Positions 15,992 through 25,324 of a DNA stretch of 64,000 bases are shown one piece after another. The stretch covers positions 62,001 through 126,000 of the forward strand of contig NZ_AYMU01000020.1 in the NCBI RefSeq assembly GCF_000633395.1, in the 5' to 3' direction. This DNA is from Pseudomonas sp. PH1b. GTDB taxonomy: Bacteria; Pseudomonadota; Gammaproteobacteria; Pseudomonadales; Pseudomonadaceae. Under the pieces are notes generated by a model, which made no database searches, was not told where the DNA came from, and saw nothing but the letters and a program-made list of their open reading frames with translations. The translations under genes and the position numbers were made by a program. The first letter of the stretch is position 1, and each line of letters starts with the position of its first letter.

Positions 15992-16993
15992 ATGTTGGCA
16001 CCGAAGCGTCTACTGACCGCCCTGGCACTCACACTCATCGGCGGCACTGCCTACGCCGCCGATGAAGTCGTGGTCTACTCCTCGCGTATCGATGAGCTGA
16101 TCAAGCCGGTATTCGATGCCTACACCCAAAAGACCGGGGTGAAGATCAAGTTCATCACCGACAAGGAAGCGCCGCTGATGCAGCGGATCAAGGCCGAGGG
16201 CGAGAACGCCACCGCCGACCTGTTGCTGACCGTGGACGCCGGCAACCTTTGGCAGGCCGAGCAGATGGGCATCCTGCAGCCGTTCACCTCCAAGGTCATC
16301 GACAGCAACATTCCTCTGCAATACCGCTCATCCAACCACGCCTGGACCGGCCTGAGCCTGCGGGCGCGGACCCTGGCCTACTCCACCGACCGGGTCAAGC
16401 CTTCCGAACTGACCACCTACGAAGCCCTGGCGGACAAGCAGTGGGAAGGCCGCCTGTGCCTGCGCACTGCGAAGAAGGTCTACAACCAGTCGCTGACCGC
16501 CACCCTGATCGAGACTCACGGCGCCGAAAAGACCGAAGAGATCATCAAGGGCTGGGTCAACAACCTGTCCACCGACGTGTTCTCCGATGACATCGCGGTG
16601 CTGGATGCGATCAACGCCGGGCAATGCGATGTCGGCATCGTCAACACCTACTACTACGGCCGCCTGCACAAGCAGAAGCCGAACCTGGCGGTGAAACTGT
16701 TCTGGCCGAACCAGGGCGACCGTGGAGTGCACGTCAACCTGTCGGGCATCGGCTTGACCCGGCATGCGCCGCACCCTGAAGCCGCCAAGGCCCTGGTGGA
16801 GTGGATGACCACGCCTGAAGCGCAGAAGATCTTCGCCGACGTCAACCAGGAGTTCCCGGCCAACCCGGCGGTGGCGCCTTCCGCGGAAGTGGCCAGCTGG
16901 GGCAAGTTCGTGGCGGACACCCTGCCGGTTGAAATTGCCGGCAAGCGCCAGGCCGAAGCGATCCGCTTGATGGACCGCGCTGGCTGGAACTGA
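15992..16993 (+). CDS. Periplasmic ferric iron-binding protein of an ABC transporter (FbpA/HitA-like)
   Basis: A 333-residue solute-binding protein with a signal peptide ending in AYAA (residues 1-23), then EVVVYSSRIDELIKPVF, the typical opening of class 1 ferric-binding proteins. The adjacent tyrosines that coordinate Fe(III) in this family are in NTYYYGRLH. It should deliver ferric iron to the permease encoded downstream. A candidate Fur site lies just upstream and a strong terminator-like hairpin just downstream, the common arrangement in which the binding protein is made in excess over the permease. The ATP-binding subunit gene is not in the window. Confidence 0.9.
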   Translation: MLAPKRLLTALALTLIGGTAYAADEVVVYSSRIDELIKPVFDAYTQKTGVKIKFITDKEAPLMQRIKAEGENATADLLLTVDAGNLWQAEQMGILQPFTSKVIDSNIPLQYRSSNHAWTGLSLRARTLAYSTDRVKPSELTTYEALADKQWEGRLCLRTAKKVYNQSLTATLIETHGAEKTEEIIKGWVNNLSTDVFSDDIAVLDAINAGQCDVGIVNTYYYGRLHKQKPNLAVKLFWPNQGDRGVHVNLSGIGLTRHAPHPEAAKALVEWMTTPEAQKIFADVNQEFPANPAVAPSAEVASWGKFVADTLPVEIAGKRQAEAIRLMDRAGWN

Positions 16994-17009
16994 GCCTGCC
17001 GTTATACTG

Positions 17010-17036
17010 CGCCCCGCTTTTGCGGGGCGTTTTCTT
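17010..17036 (+). terminator. Intrinsic terminator after the iron-binding protein gene
   Basis: A perfect seven-base-pair stem, GCCCCGC-TTTT-GCGGGGC, is followed by GTTTTCTTT. It lies 17 bases after the stop codon and between the binding protein and the permease genes, so it should stop part of the transcription and lower permease expression. Confidence 0.85.
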
Positions 17037-17131
17037 TCGCGGCTGGGCTGTTGGGACGAGGGAGCAAGCGCCCTTGCCATCCGCACAATCTGCAAGCGCC
17101 TTTGTCTGTTCCACCTGCCCGAGAGTTTTTT

Positions 17132-18748
17132 GTGGCCCATCCTGCCCAACGCCGCTGGTATCCCCTGGTCTTTGCCGTCGCGGCCCTGGTCCTGCTACCG
17201 CTGAGTGTGCTGCTGTTGTCCTGGCAGGCGATCGACCCGCAGATCTGGTCCCATCTATGGGATACGCAGATGCCACGGTTGTTGAGCAACACTCTGACCC
17301 TGGTACTGGGGGTCGGGCTTGGCGTCACGCTACTGGGGGTGAGCCTGGCCTGGCTCACCAGCCTCTGCGAATTCCCCGGGCGGCGCTGGCTGGACTGGGC
17401 GCTGATGCTGCCGTTCGCAATCCCGGCCTATGTACTGGCCTTTGTCTTTGTCGGCCTGCTGGATTTCTCCGGCCCGGTGCAAAGCCTGCTGCGAGAGTGG
17501 TTCGGCAGCGGCCTGCGCCTGCCCAGGGTGCGCTCCACCGGCGGGGTGGTCCTGGTACTGGTGCTGGTGTTCTATCCCTATGTCTACCTGCTGGCACGCA
17601 ATGCTTTCCTGGCCCAGGGCAAGGGCCTGATGGAGGCCGCCCGGGTGCTCGGCCAGTCGCCCTGGCAAGCGTTCTGGCGGGTGGCGCTGCCCATGGCGCG
17701 ACCGGCCATCAGTGCCGGGGTGGCCCTGGCGCTGATGGAAACCCTGGCGGATTTCGGCGCGGTGTCGGTGTTCAATTTCGATACCTTCACCACCGCCATC
17801 TACAAGACCTGGTACGGCTTCTTCAGCCTCTCCAGCGCTGCGCAACTGGCCAGCCTGTTGTTGCTGGCGGTGATGCTGGTGCTGTACGGCGAGCGACGTG
17901 CTCGGGGTGCCAGCCGCACGGGCAACGAGCGGCCCCGGGGCAAGGCCCTGTATCACTTGCAGGGGCTCAAGGCCGCGGCGGCCACGGGCTGGTGCCTGCT
18001 GGTGTTCGCCTGTGCCTTCGTGATCCCCCTGCTGCAATTGCTGGTGTGGTTCTGGCAGCGTGGGCGCTTTGATCTGGATGAGCGCTATGCCGGGCTGATC
18101 ATCCACACCCTGTACCTGGGCGGCATGGCGGCGCTGATCACTGTCAGCGTGGCCCTGCTGCTGGCTTTTGCCCGGCGTCTGGCGCCGACCCGGGGCATTC
18201 GCGCCGGGGTCAGTCTGGCCAACCTGGGTTATGCCTTGCCCGGCTCGGTGCTGGCGGTGTCGATCATGCTGGCCTTCAGCTACCTGGATCGGGAGCTGGT
18301 GATTCCGTTGTCGGGGTGGTTGGGCGGGGCGGGCAAGCCGCTGTTGCTGGGCAGCCTGGCGGCGTTGCTGCTGGCGTATCTGGTGCGCTTCATCGCGGTG
18401 GCCTACGGGCCTCTGGAAAACAGCCTGGAGCGAATTCGCCCGTCATTGCCCGAAGCGGCTCGCAGTCTGGGGGTTGGCGGTCCACGACTGTTTTTCAAAG
18501 TGTATCTGCCGCTTCTGCTGCCCGGGACCTTGAGCGCGGCCTTGCTGGTGTTTGTCGATGTGCTCAAGGAAATGCCCGCCACCTTGCTGATGCGCCCGTT
18601 CGGCTGGGACACGCTGGCGGTGCGGATCTTCGAGATGACCAGTGAGGGGGAGTGGGCGCGTGCTTCATTGCCGGCGCTGACCCTGGTGCTGGTGGGGCTG
18701 CTACCGGTGATTGGGCTGATTCGTCGCTCGGCCCATCGAATCGGTTAG
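17132..18748 (+). CDS. Ferric iron ABC transporter permease (FbpB-like)
   Basis: A 538-residue inner membrane protein with two fused permease halves and about 12 hydrophobic helices. Each half has an EAA loop contacting the ATPase: MEAARVLGQSPWQAFWRV in the first and LPEAARSLGVGGPRLFFKV in the second. This double-permease layout is standard for FbpB/SfuB iron importers. I chose the GTG at 17132 because GAGAG lies six bases upstream and the protein then begins AHPAQRRW ahead of the first helix; the longer frame from 17051 would start within 25 bases of the terminator. No ATPase gene follows, so that subunit must be encoded elsewhere. Confidence 0.88.
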   Translation: MAHPAQRRWYPLVFAVAALVLLPLSVLLLSWQAIDPQIWSHLWDTQMPRLLSNTLTLVLGVGLGVTLLGVSLAWLTSLCEFPGRRWLDWALMLPFAIPAYVLAFVFVGLLDFSGPVQSLLREWFGSGLRLPRVRSTGGVVLVLVLVFYPYVYLLARNAFLAQGKGLMEAARVLGQSPWQAFWRVALPMARPAISAGVALALMETLADFGAVSVFNFDTFTTAIYKTWYGFFSLSSAAQLASLLLLAVMLVLYGERRARGASRTGNERPRGKALYHLQGLKAAAATGWCLLVFACAFVIPLLQLLVWFWQRGRFDLDERYAGLIIHTLYLGGMAALITVSVALLLAFARRLAPTRGIRAGVSLANLGYALPGSVLAVSIMLAFSYLDRELVIPLSGWLGGAGKPLLLGSLAALLLAYLVRFIAVAYGPLENSLERIRPSLPEAARSLGVGGPRLFFKVYLPLLLPGTLSAALLVFVDVLKEMPATLLMRPFGWDTLAVRIFEMTSEGEWARASLPALTLVLVGLLPVIGLIRRSAHRIG

Positions 18749-18902
18749 GTGCCAGCCCTCCACCTTGCGGCTACAATGCGCGGCATTCGGTGCGGTCTGT
18801 TGTTTGGCCGGGACGCTGAGATCGGCTGTAAGCCATACATATCAAGGCTTTCACCCTTGCAGCGCCAGTCCGCACCCTCGCCACGCCCGGAAGGAGAAAC
18901 CC

Positions 18903-19985
18903 ATGGGACAGCGTACGCCTCTGTATGACCTGCATCTCGCCCTCGGCGCGAAAATGGTCGATTTTGGCGGTTGGGATATGCCCTTGCACTACGGCTCGCA
19001 GGTCGAGGAACACCATCAGGTGCGACGTGATTGCGGTGTGTTCGATGTATCCCACATGACCGTGATCGATGTCGGCGGTGCCCAGGCCAAGGCCTGGCTC
19101 CAGCAGTTGCTGGCCAATGATGTCGAGCGCTTGCAGAGCCCCGGCCAGGCGCTGTACAGCACCATGCTCAATGAGCGCGGCGGTATCGTCGACGACATGA
19201 TCGTCTACCGCCTTGAAGACGCCTATCGCCTGGTAGTCAACGCCGCCACCCGGGAGCAGGACCTGGCCTGGATGCAGGCGCAGCGTGGGGACTTCCAGGT
19301 GCAACTGCACGAACGCCCGGAGCTGGCCATGCTGGCGATCCAGGGCCCCCAGGCGCGCAGCCGGATCGCCGAGCTGGTGAGCCAGTCACGGGGCGCCCTG
19401 ATTCAACAACTCAAGCCCTTCGAAGGCCGTTGCGATGGCGACTGGTTCATTGCCCGCACCGGCTACACCGGTGAGGACGGTCTGGAAATCGTCCTGCCCG
19501 CCGAGCAGGCCCCGGCATTCTTCAACGACCTGGTAGGGGCGGGGATCTCGCCCATCGGCCTGGGCGCCCGGGACACCCTGCGCCTGGAAGCCGGGATGAA
19601 CCTCTATGGCCAGGACATTCACCAGGATGTATCGCCGCTGGCGGCGAACATGGCCTGGAGCATCGCCTGGGAACCGGCCTCGCGCAGATTCATCGGCCGT
19701 ACTGCCCTGGAGGCCGAGCGAGCCGGTGGCGTGAAGCAGAAACTGGTCGGCCTGGTGCTGGAAGAGCGCGGGGTTTTACGGGCGCGCCAGGTGGTTCGTA
19801 TCGCCGATGTTGGCGAAGGTGAGATCACCAGTGGTAGTTTCTCCCCTACGCTGAGCAAATCGATCGCACTGGCGCGGGTGCCGATGGCTACCGGCGACCG
19901 TGCCGAAGTGGAAATCCGTGGCAAGTGGTACCCGGTCCGGGTGGTCAAACCGACCTTCGTGCGCCATGGCAAGACCTTGATCTAA
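18903..19985 (+). CDS. gcvT: Glycine cleavage system T protein (aminomethyltransferase)
   Basis: GcvT transfers the methylene group from aminomethyl-lipoyl-GcvH to tetrahydrofolate, releasing ammonia. The 360-residue protein starts MGQRTPLYDLH after GGAAGGAG; family landmarks are GGWDMPLHYGSQVEEH, FDVSHM and GYTGEDGLEIVLP, with the folate-binding aspartate expected in the NERGGIVDDMIVYR region. It is followed by gcvH after 52 bases. The 154 bases upstream contain no clear glycine riboswitch. Confidence 0.95.
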   Translation: MGQRTPLYDLHLALGAKMVDFGGWDMPLHYGSQVEEHHQVRRDCGVFDVSHMTVIDVGGAQAKAWLQQLLANDVERLQSPGQALYSTMLNERGGIVDDMIVYRLEDAYRLVVNAATREQDLAWMQAQRGDFQVQLHERPELAMLAIQGPQARSRIAELVSQSRGALIQQLKPFEGRCDGDWFIARTGYTGEDGLEIVLPAEQAPAFFNDLVGAGISPIGLGARDTLRLEAGMNLYGQDIHQDVSPLAANMAWSIAWEPASRRFIGRTALEAERAGGVKQKLVGLVLEERGVLRARQVVRIADVGEGEITSGSFSPTLSKSIALARVPMATGDRAEVEIRGKWYPVRVVKPTFVRHGKTLI

Positions 19986-20037
19986 CCCATTACAGCCGGC
20001 ATTGCGCCGCTGACACTTATTCTTGAGGACACAGAAC

Positions 20038-20421
20038 ATGAGCGATATCCCTGCCCACCTGCGTTTTGCCGATAGTCACGAATGGGCCCGTCTGGAAGCC
20101 GACGGCAGTGTGACCGTGGGTATTAGCGATCACGCCCAGGAAGCCCTGGGCGACGTGGTGTTCGTCGAGCTGACGGAAGTCGGCACCGTGTTTGGGGCAG
20201 GGGACCAGGCCGGTGTGGTGGAGTCGGTGAAAGCCGCTTCCGACATCTACGCTCCGGTGGCCGGTGAAGTGATCGCGGTCAACGAAGAGCTCAGCGCCAG
20301 CCCCGAGCTGCTCAACAGCGATCCTTACGGTGCCTGGATCTTCAAGCTCAAGCCGAGCAACCCGGCTGATCTGGACAAGCTGCTGGACGCCGCAGGCTAC
20401 CAGGCCGCCATCGGCGAATAA
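20038..20421 (+). CDS. gcvH: Glycine cleavage system H protein
   Basis: The lipoyl carrier that shuttles the aminomethyl group between GcvP and GcvT. It has 127 residues; the lipoylated lysine is K65 in the invariant ESVKAASDIYAP context, and the N-terminus LRFADSHEWAR is typical. TTGAGGAC precedes the ATG. The usual partner gcvP does not follow directly: an aminotransferase gene on the other strand lies between them. Confidence 0.96.
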   Translation: MSDIPAHLRFADSHEWARLEADGSVTVGISDHAQEALGDVVFVELTEVGTVFGAGDQAGVVESVKAASDIYAPVAGEVIAVNEELSASPELLNSDPYGAWIFKLKPSNPADLDKLLDAAGYQAAIGE

Positions 20422-20430
20422 GCCCATGCC

Positions 20431-20470
20431 GCCAGCACGCCTGCCCGGATACGGGGACAGGCGTGCCGGC
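20431..20470. terminator. Hairpin between convergent gcvH and the DegT-type gene
   Basis: GCCAGCACGCCTG (20431-20443) pairs with CAGGCGTGCCGGC (20458-20470), 12 of 13 positions, with a 14-base loop. It lies 10 bases after gcvH and 23 bases after the end of the opposing gene. U-runs are poor on both sides, so it may be a weak bidirectional terminator. Confidence 0.5.
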
Positions 20471-20492
20471 AGATGCTTCTGCAGCTCGGCCT

Positions 20493-21632
20493 TTAAGGCT
20501 GCAGCACCTCTTTTACCGCGGCCACCGCACGTTCCACATCGCCCTTGTTCATGGCGGTGAACATGGGCAACGAGACGATCAGTCGACCGACTCGCTCCGC
20601 CACCTTGAACATCCCCTCCTTGAAGCCGCGCTCGCGGTACAGGCTCAGCAAATGAATCGGCGGGTAGTGATAGCCGATGCCGATCCCCCGTTCCTGCATC
20701 TGCTCCATGAAGGTGGCACGGGCCGGCTTGCCGTCCTGGCGTTCGGGCAGCACCAGCTGGAACAGGTGCCAGTTGCTGTGGGTGAAGTCCGCCGGTGGCA
20801 ACTGGGCGCCATAGCGGGCTTGGAAATCACTGCCAAAGCACTCGAAGTAATGCCGGGCCAATTCACGCCGGTGGGCGGTGATCGCTTCGATATGGGCAAA
20901 CTGCCCCAGGCCGATGGCCGCCGCGACGTCGGTCATGTTGAACTTGCCCCCCAGCACATCCACGTCCAGACCGTCGAAGCCGGTGCGGGTGACCCCTTGC
21001 AGGCGGTACTTCTCGGCCAGGCGCACTTCCTCCGGGGTGTTCAGCACCAGGCAGCCGCCCTCGGACGAGGTGACGTTCTTGTTGGCCTGGAAACTGAAGG
21101 ACACGAAATCGCCAGTGGCGCCGATTCGCTGACCGTCCCAGCTCGAGCCCAGGGCCTGGGCTGCGTCTTCCACGATCCGCAGGCCGTGTTTTTTGGCCAG
21201 GGCATAGAGGCGGCTCATGTCCACCGGCAAGCCGGCCAGGAACACCGGGATGATGGCCTTGGTACGGGGGGTGATGGCTGCCTCGACCTGGTCCAGATCG
21301 ATGTTGCGCGTCACCGGATCGATGTCGGCGAACACTGGCGTGGCACCGACTTCGAGAATCACGTTGGCGGTGGCGACCCAGGAAATCGGCGTGGTGATGA
21401 CTTCATCCCCAGGGCCGATACCTGCGATCCGCAGGGCGATTTCCATGGTGCAGGTGCCGGAGTTGAAGGTGCGCACCGGACGCCCGCCGAAGAATTCCGA
21501 GAGCTGGGCTTCAAAGGCCTGGACCTTGGGTCCGCTGGTGATCCATCCCGAGCGCAATACATCGCCGACGGTGGCGATGGTGGCTTCATCGATGGTGGGT
21601 TTGGAAAACGGCAGAAAAGGCAGTTGGCTCAT
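20493..21632 (-). CDS. DegT/DnrJ/EryC1/StrS-family aminotransferase
   Basis: A PLP-dependent sugar-aminotransferase-type protein of 379 residues. Family landmarks are FNSGTCTMEIALR near residue 56, GDEVITTPISWVATAN, the EDAAQALGS cofactor-binding segment (155-163) and the Schiff-base lysine K185 in FQANKNVTSSEGG. Members usually aminate keto sugars for lipopolysaccharide, antibiotic or surface glycan synthesis; some act on other substrates. No sugar nucleotide genes lie nearby. It sits on the opposite strand between gcvH and gcvP. The start at 21632 fits the family; no strong ribosome site is visible. Confidence 0.88.
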   Translation of the reverse strand: MSQLPFLPFSKPTIDEATIATVGDVLRSGWITSGPKVQAFEAQLSEFFGGRPVRTFNSGTCTMEIALRIAGIGPGDEVITTPISWVATANVILEVGATPVFADIDPVTRNIDLDQVEAAITPRTKAIIPVFLAGLPVDMSRLYALAKKHGLRIVEDAAQALGSSWDGQRIGATGDFVSFSFQANKNVTSSEGGCLVLNTPEEVRLAEKYRLQGVTRTGFDGLDVDVLGGKFNMTDVAAAIGLGQFAHIEAITAHRRELARHYFECFGSDFQARYGAQLPPADFTHSNWHLFQLVLPERQDGKPARATFMEQMQERGIGIGYHYPPIHLLSLYRERGFKEGMFKVAERVGRLIVSLPMFTAMNKGDVERAVAAVKEVLQP

Positions 21633-21823
21633 GACGATGGGACACCCGATAGGCGGACGATGACAGCGTGGGTTGTGGCGCACCGGAGCGGGTGCGCTGG
21701 CGCCCTGCATGATGGTACCGATTGCCTCGGGATGCCAGTGCGTCGACCGGCGAAATCGGCTGCTATGCTGCTTTGCACCCTGTTGTATCGACGCCGAGCG
21801 CCGCTTATCGGAGAGAGCCTGTC

Positions 21824-24703
21824 ATGTCCCAGTCGCCATCCCTGAGCCAGTTACGCGAGCCCAATGCATTTCTCCAGCGGCACCTGGGCCCTGATGCCGA
21901 AGAGCAGCAGGCCATGCTTGCCAGCCTCGGGCTGGGGAGCCGGGATGAGCTGATCGAACAGACCGTGCCGCCGGGCATTCGCCTGAATCGAGCCCTGGAC
22001 CTGCCTCCGGCCCTGGATGAGCCGGCCGCCCTCGCCAGGCTCAAGGGCTATGCCGCACAGAACCAGGTCTGGACCAGCCTGATCGGCATGGGCTATCACG
22101 GCACCCTGACGCCGTCGGTGATCTTGCGCAACGTGCTGGAGAACCCCGGCTGGTACACCGCCTACACGCCTTACCAGCCCGAGATCGCCCAGGGCCGGCT
22201 CGAGGCCCTGCTGAACTTCCAGCAATTGACCATTGACCTCACCGGCCTCGACCTGGCCAACGCCTCGCTGCTGGACGAGGCCACTGCGGCGGCCGAAGCC
22301 ATGGCCCTGGCCAAGCGCGTGGCCAAGTCCCGGAGCAATCTGTTCTTTGTCGATGAGCACTGCCATCCGCAGACCATCTCCGTGGTGCGCACCCGTGCCG
22401 AGGGTTTTGGTGTCGAGCTGGTCGTCGATGCTGTGGATAACCTGGCGGCCCATCAGGTGTTCGGCGCCTTGCTGCAATACCCCGATACCCATGGCGAGAT
22501 CCGCGACCTGCGGCCGCTGATCGACCAGTTGCATGCCCAGCAGGCCCTGGCGTGCGTTGCAGCGGACCTGCTCGGCCTGCTGTTGCTGACTCCGCCGGGG
22601 GAACTGGGGGCCGATGTGGTCCTGGGGTCTTCCCAGCGTTTTGGCGTGCCCATGGGCTACGGCGGTCCTCATGCGGCATTCTTCGCCTGCCGCGACGAGT
22701 ACAAGCGGGCGATGCCCGGGCGCATCATCGGTGTGTCCAGGGATGCCCGGGGCCAGGTGGCCCTGCGCATGGCCCTGCAAACCCGGGAGCAGCATATCCG
22801 CCGCGAGAAGGCCAACTCCAACATCTGTACCGCCCAGGTGCTGTTGGCCAATATCGCCAGCTTCTATGCGGTCTACCACGGGCCTGAAGGGCTCAAGCGC
22901 ATTGCCCAGCGGGTGCACCGGCTGACCTGCATCCTCGCCGCCGGCCTTGAGCGCCACGGCATGGTGCGGATCAACCGGCATTTCTTCGACACCCTGACCC
23001 TGGATGTTGGCGGCAGCCAGACGGCCATCATCGAGAGCGCCAAGGCGCTGCAGATCAACCTGCGGATTCTCGGGCGCGGCCGGCTGGGGCTGAGTCTGGA
23101 TGAGACTTGCGATGAGACCACTGTCGCCCGGCTGCTGGATGTGTTCCTCGGCGCCGACCATGGGCTGGACGTTGCCGAGCTGGATGCCGAAGCGCTGGAG
23201 TCGGGTCTTCCCGAGCACCTGTTGCGCCGCAGCCGCTACCTGACTCACCCGGTGTTTTCTGCCCATCGCAGCGAAACCGAAATGCTGCGCTACCTCAAGC
23301 AATTGGAAAACAAGGACCTGGCGCTCAACCAGTCGATGATCCCCCTGGGCTCCTGCACCATGAAGCTCAATGCCAGCAGCGAGATGATCCCCATCACCTG
23401 GCCGGAGTTCGCCAACCTGCATCCCTTTGCCCCAAGGGAGCAGGCTGCCGGCTACGGTGTGCTGATCGAAGAGCTGGAGCGCTGGTTGTGTGCCATCACC
23501 GGTTTCGATGCGATCTGCATGCAACCCAACTCCGGGGCCCAGGGTGAATACGCCGGGCTGCTGGCCATTCGTCGCTATCACGAGAGCCGTCACCAGGGCG
23601 AGCGGAGTATCTGCCTGATCCCGGCCTCGGCCCATGGCACCAACCCGGCTTCGGCGCAGATGGCCGGGATGCAGGTGGTGATCGTCGAGTGCGACGAAGC
23701 CGGCAACGTCGACCTGGACGACCTGCAAGCCAAGGCCCAGGCCGCGGGCAATCGCCTGTCCTGCCTGATGGCGACTTATCCTTCGACCCACGGCGTCTAT
23801 GAAGAAGGCATCAGCCGCATCTGCGAAGTTATCCACAGCCACGGCGGCCAGGTGTACATGGACGGTGCCAACCTCAATGCCCAGGTGGGGCTGGCTCGGC
23901 CCGCAGACATCGGTGCCGATGTCTCCCACATGAACCTGCACAAGACCTTTTGCATTCCCCATGGCGGCGGCGGGCCGGGGATGGGGCCGATCGGCGTGCG
24001 CGCGCACCTGGCGCCTTTTGTTGCCAATCACCCGGTGGTGCCGCTCGACGGTCCGCTGGCGGAAAACGGCGCGGTCAGCGCAGCTCCCTGGGGGAGTGCG
24101 AGCATTCTGCCCATCAGCTGGATGTACATCGCCCTGATGGGGCCGCAACTGGCAGATGCCAGCGAGGTGGCAATCCTGGCAGCCAACTACCTGGCCGAAC
24201 AGCTCAACGGAGCCTTTCCCGTGCTCTACAGCGGGCGCAATGGTCGGGTGGCCCACGAATGCATCCTCGATTTGCGCCCGCTCAAGGCCCTGACCGGCAT
24301 CAGCGAGGAAGATGTGGCCAAGCGCCTGATGGACTACGGCTTCCATGCCCCGACCATGTCGTTTCCGGTGCCGGGTACGCTGATGGTGGAGCCCACGGAA
24401 AGCGAGTCCAAGGCCGAACTCGACCGGTTTATCGAGGCCATGCTGAACATTCGCGCGGAGATTGCCCAGGTACAGGAGGGCAACTGGCCTGCCGAGGACA
24501 ATCCGCTCAAGGGCGCGCCCCACACGCTGGCGGACATCACCGGACTCTGGGAGCGGCCCTACAGCATCGAGCAGGCGGTGCTGCCCAGCGCCCACACCCG
24601 CGCCCACAAGTACTGGCCGACGGTGAACCGGGTGGACAACGTCTACGGTGACCGCAACCTTTTCTGCGCCTGTGTACCGCTGGACACCTACCGCGAGCCT
24701 TAG
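21824..24703 (+). CDS. gcvP: Glycine dehydrogenase (decarboxylating), P protein
   Basis: The PLP enzyme that decarboxylates glycine and passes the aminomethyl group to GcvH. The 959-residue chain is a single fused P protein (both halves in one chain). The PLP lysine is in MNLHKTFCIPHGGGGPGMGP; the N-terminal half carries FLQRHLGP and MGYHGTLTP. The ATG at 21824 has GGAGAGA upstream, and 102 bases of open frame before it are not needed. Since the DegT-type gene on the opposite strand separates it from gcvTH, it should have its own promoter in the 191-base divergent spacer; a TATGCT at 21764-21769 is a weak candidate -10. Confidence 0.96.
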   Translation: MSQSPSLSQLREPNAFLQRHLGPDAEEQQAMLASLGLGSRDELIEQTVPPGIRLNRALDLPPALDEPAALARLKGYAAQNQVWTSLIGMGYHGTLTPSVILRNVLENPGWYTAYTPYQPEIAQGRLEALLNFQQLTIDLTGLDLANASLLDEATAAAEAMALAKRVAKSRSNLFFVDEHCHPQTISVVRTRAEGFGVELVVDAVDNLAAHQVFGALLQYPDTHGEIRDLRPLIDQLHAQQALACVAADLLGLLLLTPPGELGADVVLGSSQRFGVPMGYGGPHAAFFACRDEYKRAMPGRIIGVSRDARGQVALRMALQTREQHIRREKANSNICTAQVLLANIASFYAVYHGPEGLKRIAQRVHRLTCILAAGLERHGMVRINRHFFDTLTLDVGGSQTAIIESAKALQINLRILGRGRLGLSLDETCDETTVARLLDVFLGADHGLDVAELDAEALESGLPEHLLRRSRYLTHPVFSAHRSETEMLRYLKQLENKDLALNQSMIPLGSCTMKLNASSEMIPITWPEFANLHPFAPREQAAGYGVLIEELERWLCAITGFDAICMQPNSGAQGEYAGLLAIRRYHESRHQGERSICLIPASAHGTNPASAQMAGMQVVIVECDEAGNVDLDDLQAKAQAAGNRLSCLMATYPSTHGVYEEGISRICEVIHSHGGQVYMDGANLNAQVGLARPADIGADVSHMNLHKTFCIPHGGGGPGMGPIGVRAHLAPFVANHPVVPLDGPLAENGAVSAAPWGSASILPISWMYIALMGPQLADASEVAILAANYLAEQLNGAFPVLYSGRNGRVAHECILDLRPLKALTGISEEDVAKRLMDYGFHAPTMSFPVPGTLMVEPTESESKAELDRFIEAMLNIRAEIAQVQEGNWPAEDNPLKGAPHTLADITGLWERPYSIEQAVLPSAHTRAHKYWPTVNRVDNVYGDRNLFCACVPLDTYREP

Positions 24704-24721
24704 TCCCTCGCTTGTGGCCAG

Positions 24722-24775
24722 GGAGCTTGCTGGCGCTCGGTCGACCGGCTCCGGCGCGTAGCGGTCGCAAGCTCC
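24722..24775. repeat. Inverted repeat downstream of gcvP
   Basis: GGAGCTTGC (24722-24730) and GCAAGCTCC (24767-24775) are perfect complements 36 bases apart, with an inner GGTCGACC. The layout is REP-like, and the site may help end or protect the gcvP transcript. The rest of the 233-base spacer up to 24936 shows only the terminator listed next. Confidence 0.45.
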
Positions 24776-24885
24776 GAGTCTGCGGCGGCCCTTGAGGCCT
24801 CAGTCATCTCCTCTGAAGGCGCCTGGCCTCGGTTGCACCCCGCATGCCTGGTGGCTTGCGAGGCCTTTTGTCGGGTGTTTTTCCG

Positions 24886-24916
24886 GCAAAAAAAATGCCG
24901 CTCATTCGAGCGGCAT
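24886..24916 (-). terminator. Intrinsic terminator of the DUF2388 gene
   Basis: On the minus strand ATGCCGCT and AGCGGCAT form an eight-base-pair stem with a six-base loop, followed by eight U residues (24888-24895 on the plus strand as A). It starts 21 bases after the stop of the DUF2388 gene. Confidence 0.85.
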
Positions 24917-24936
24917 CATGATTTCCTTATGCGATG

Positions 24937-25254
24937 TCACTCCCCAGCCACCGCATTCTTGGCCAGGATCGCGTTGGCCAGCTCCATATCGGTGGCCTTG
25001 AGGCCGGGGTTGTCGGCACGAACTTTCTGCATGGCGGCTTCCAGATAGGGGCCGCGAATGCTGCCTTCACTGGCGACGAAGCTGCCGGCATCGTCCTGGG
25101 CGGCCACGATCAGCTTGTGGTCCTTGAAGGTCAGGTAGGTGGAGCCGGTGGTGGCACCGGAGGAAATGACGTTACGCCAGAAGGTGTCGGCCATTGCCGA
25201 ACCAACGGGAAGAGAAAGCAGGGCAAGGGTAACGACAGCTATTTTCAGACGCAT
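24937..25254 (-). CDS. DUF2388 domain-containing secreted protein
   Basis: A 105-residue protein with a signal peptide ending in SAMA (residues 1-22) and a mature part of about 83 residues, DTFWRNVISSGATTGSTYLT onward. This matches DUF2388, a Pseudomonas-typical family of small exported proteins of unknown function, often present in several copies per genome. GGAG lies nine bases before the ATG at 25254. It is a single-gene unit with its own terminator. Confidence 0.85.
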   Translation of the reverse strand: MRLKIAVVTLALLSLPVGSAMADTFWRNVISSGATTGSTYLTFKDHKLIVAAQDDAGSFVASEGSIRGPYLEAAMQKVRADNPGLKATDMELANAILAKNAVAGE

Positions 25255-25324
25255 GATGGGTGACTCCAACTGGGGGGATCTGCACTGTTTGATTCTAGAT
25301 AGCCTGGCGGAGTTCCGTGACCCA

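Noticed and set aside
18749..18902. Possible glycine riboswitch before gcvT
   Set aside because: The 154 bases do not show the tandem aptamer core or a terminator/anti-terminator pair, and Pseudomonas gcv genes are not known for this control.
21851..24607. A 918-codon open frame on the minus strand across gcvP
   Set aside because: It is the antisense shadow of gcvP caused by GC-biased third codon positions; it lacks domains and the + strand protein is unmistakable.
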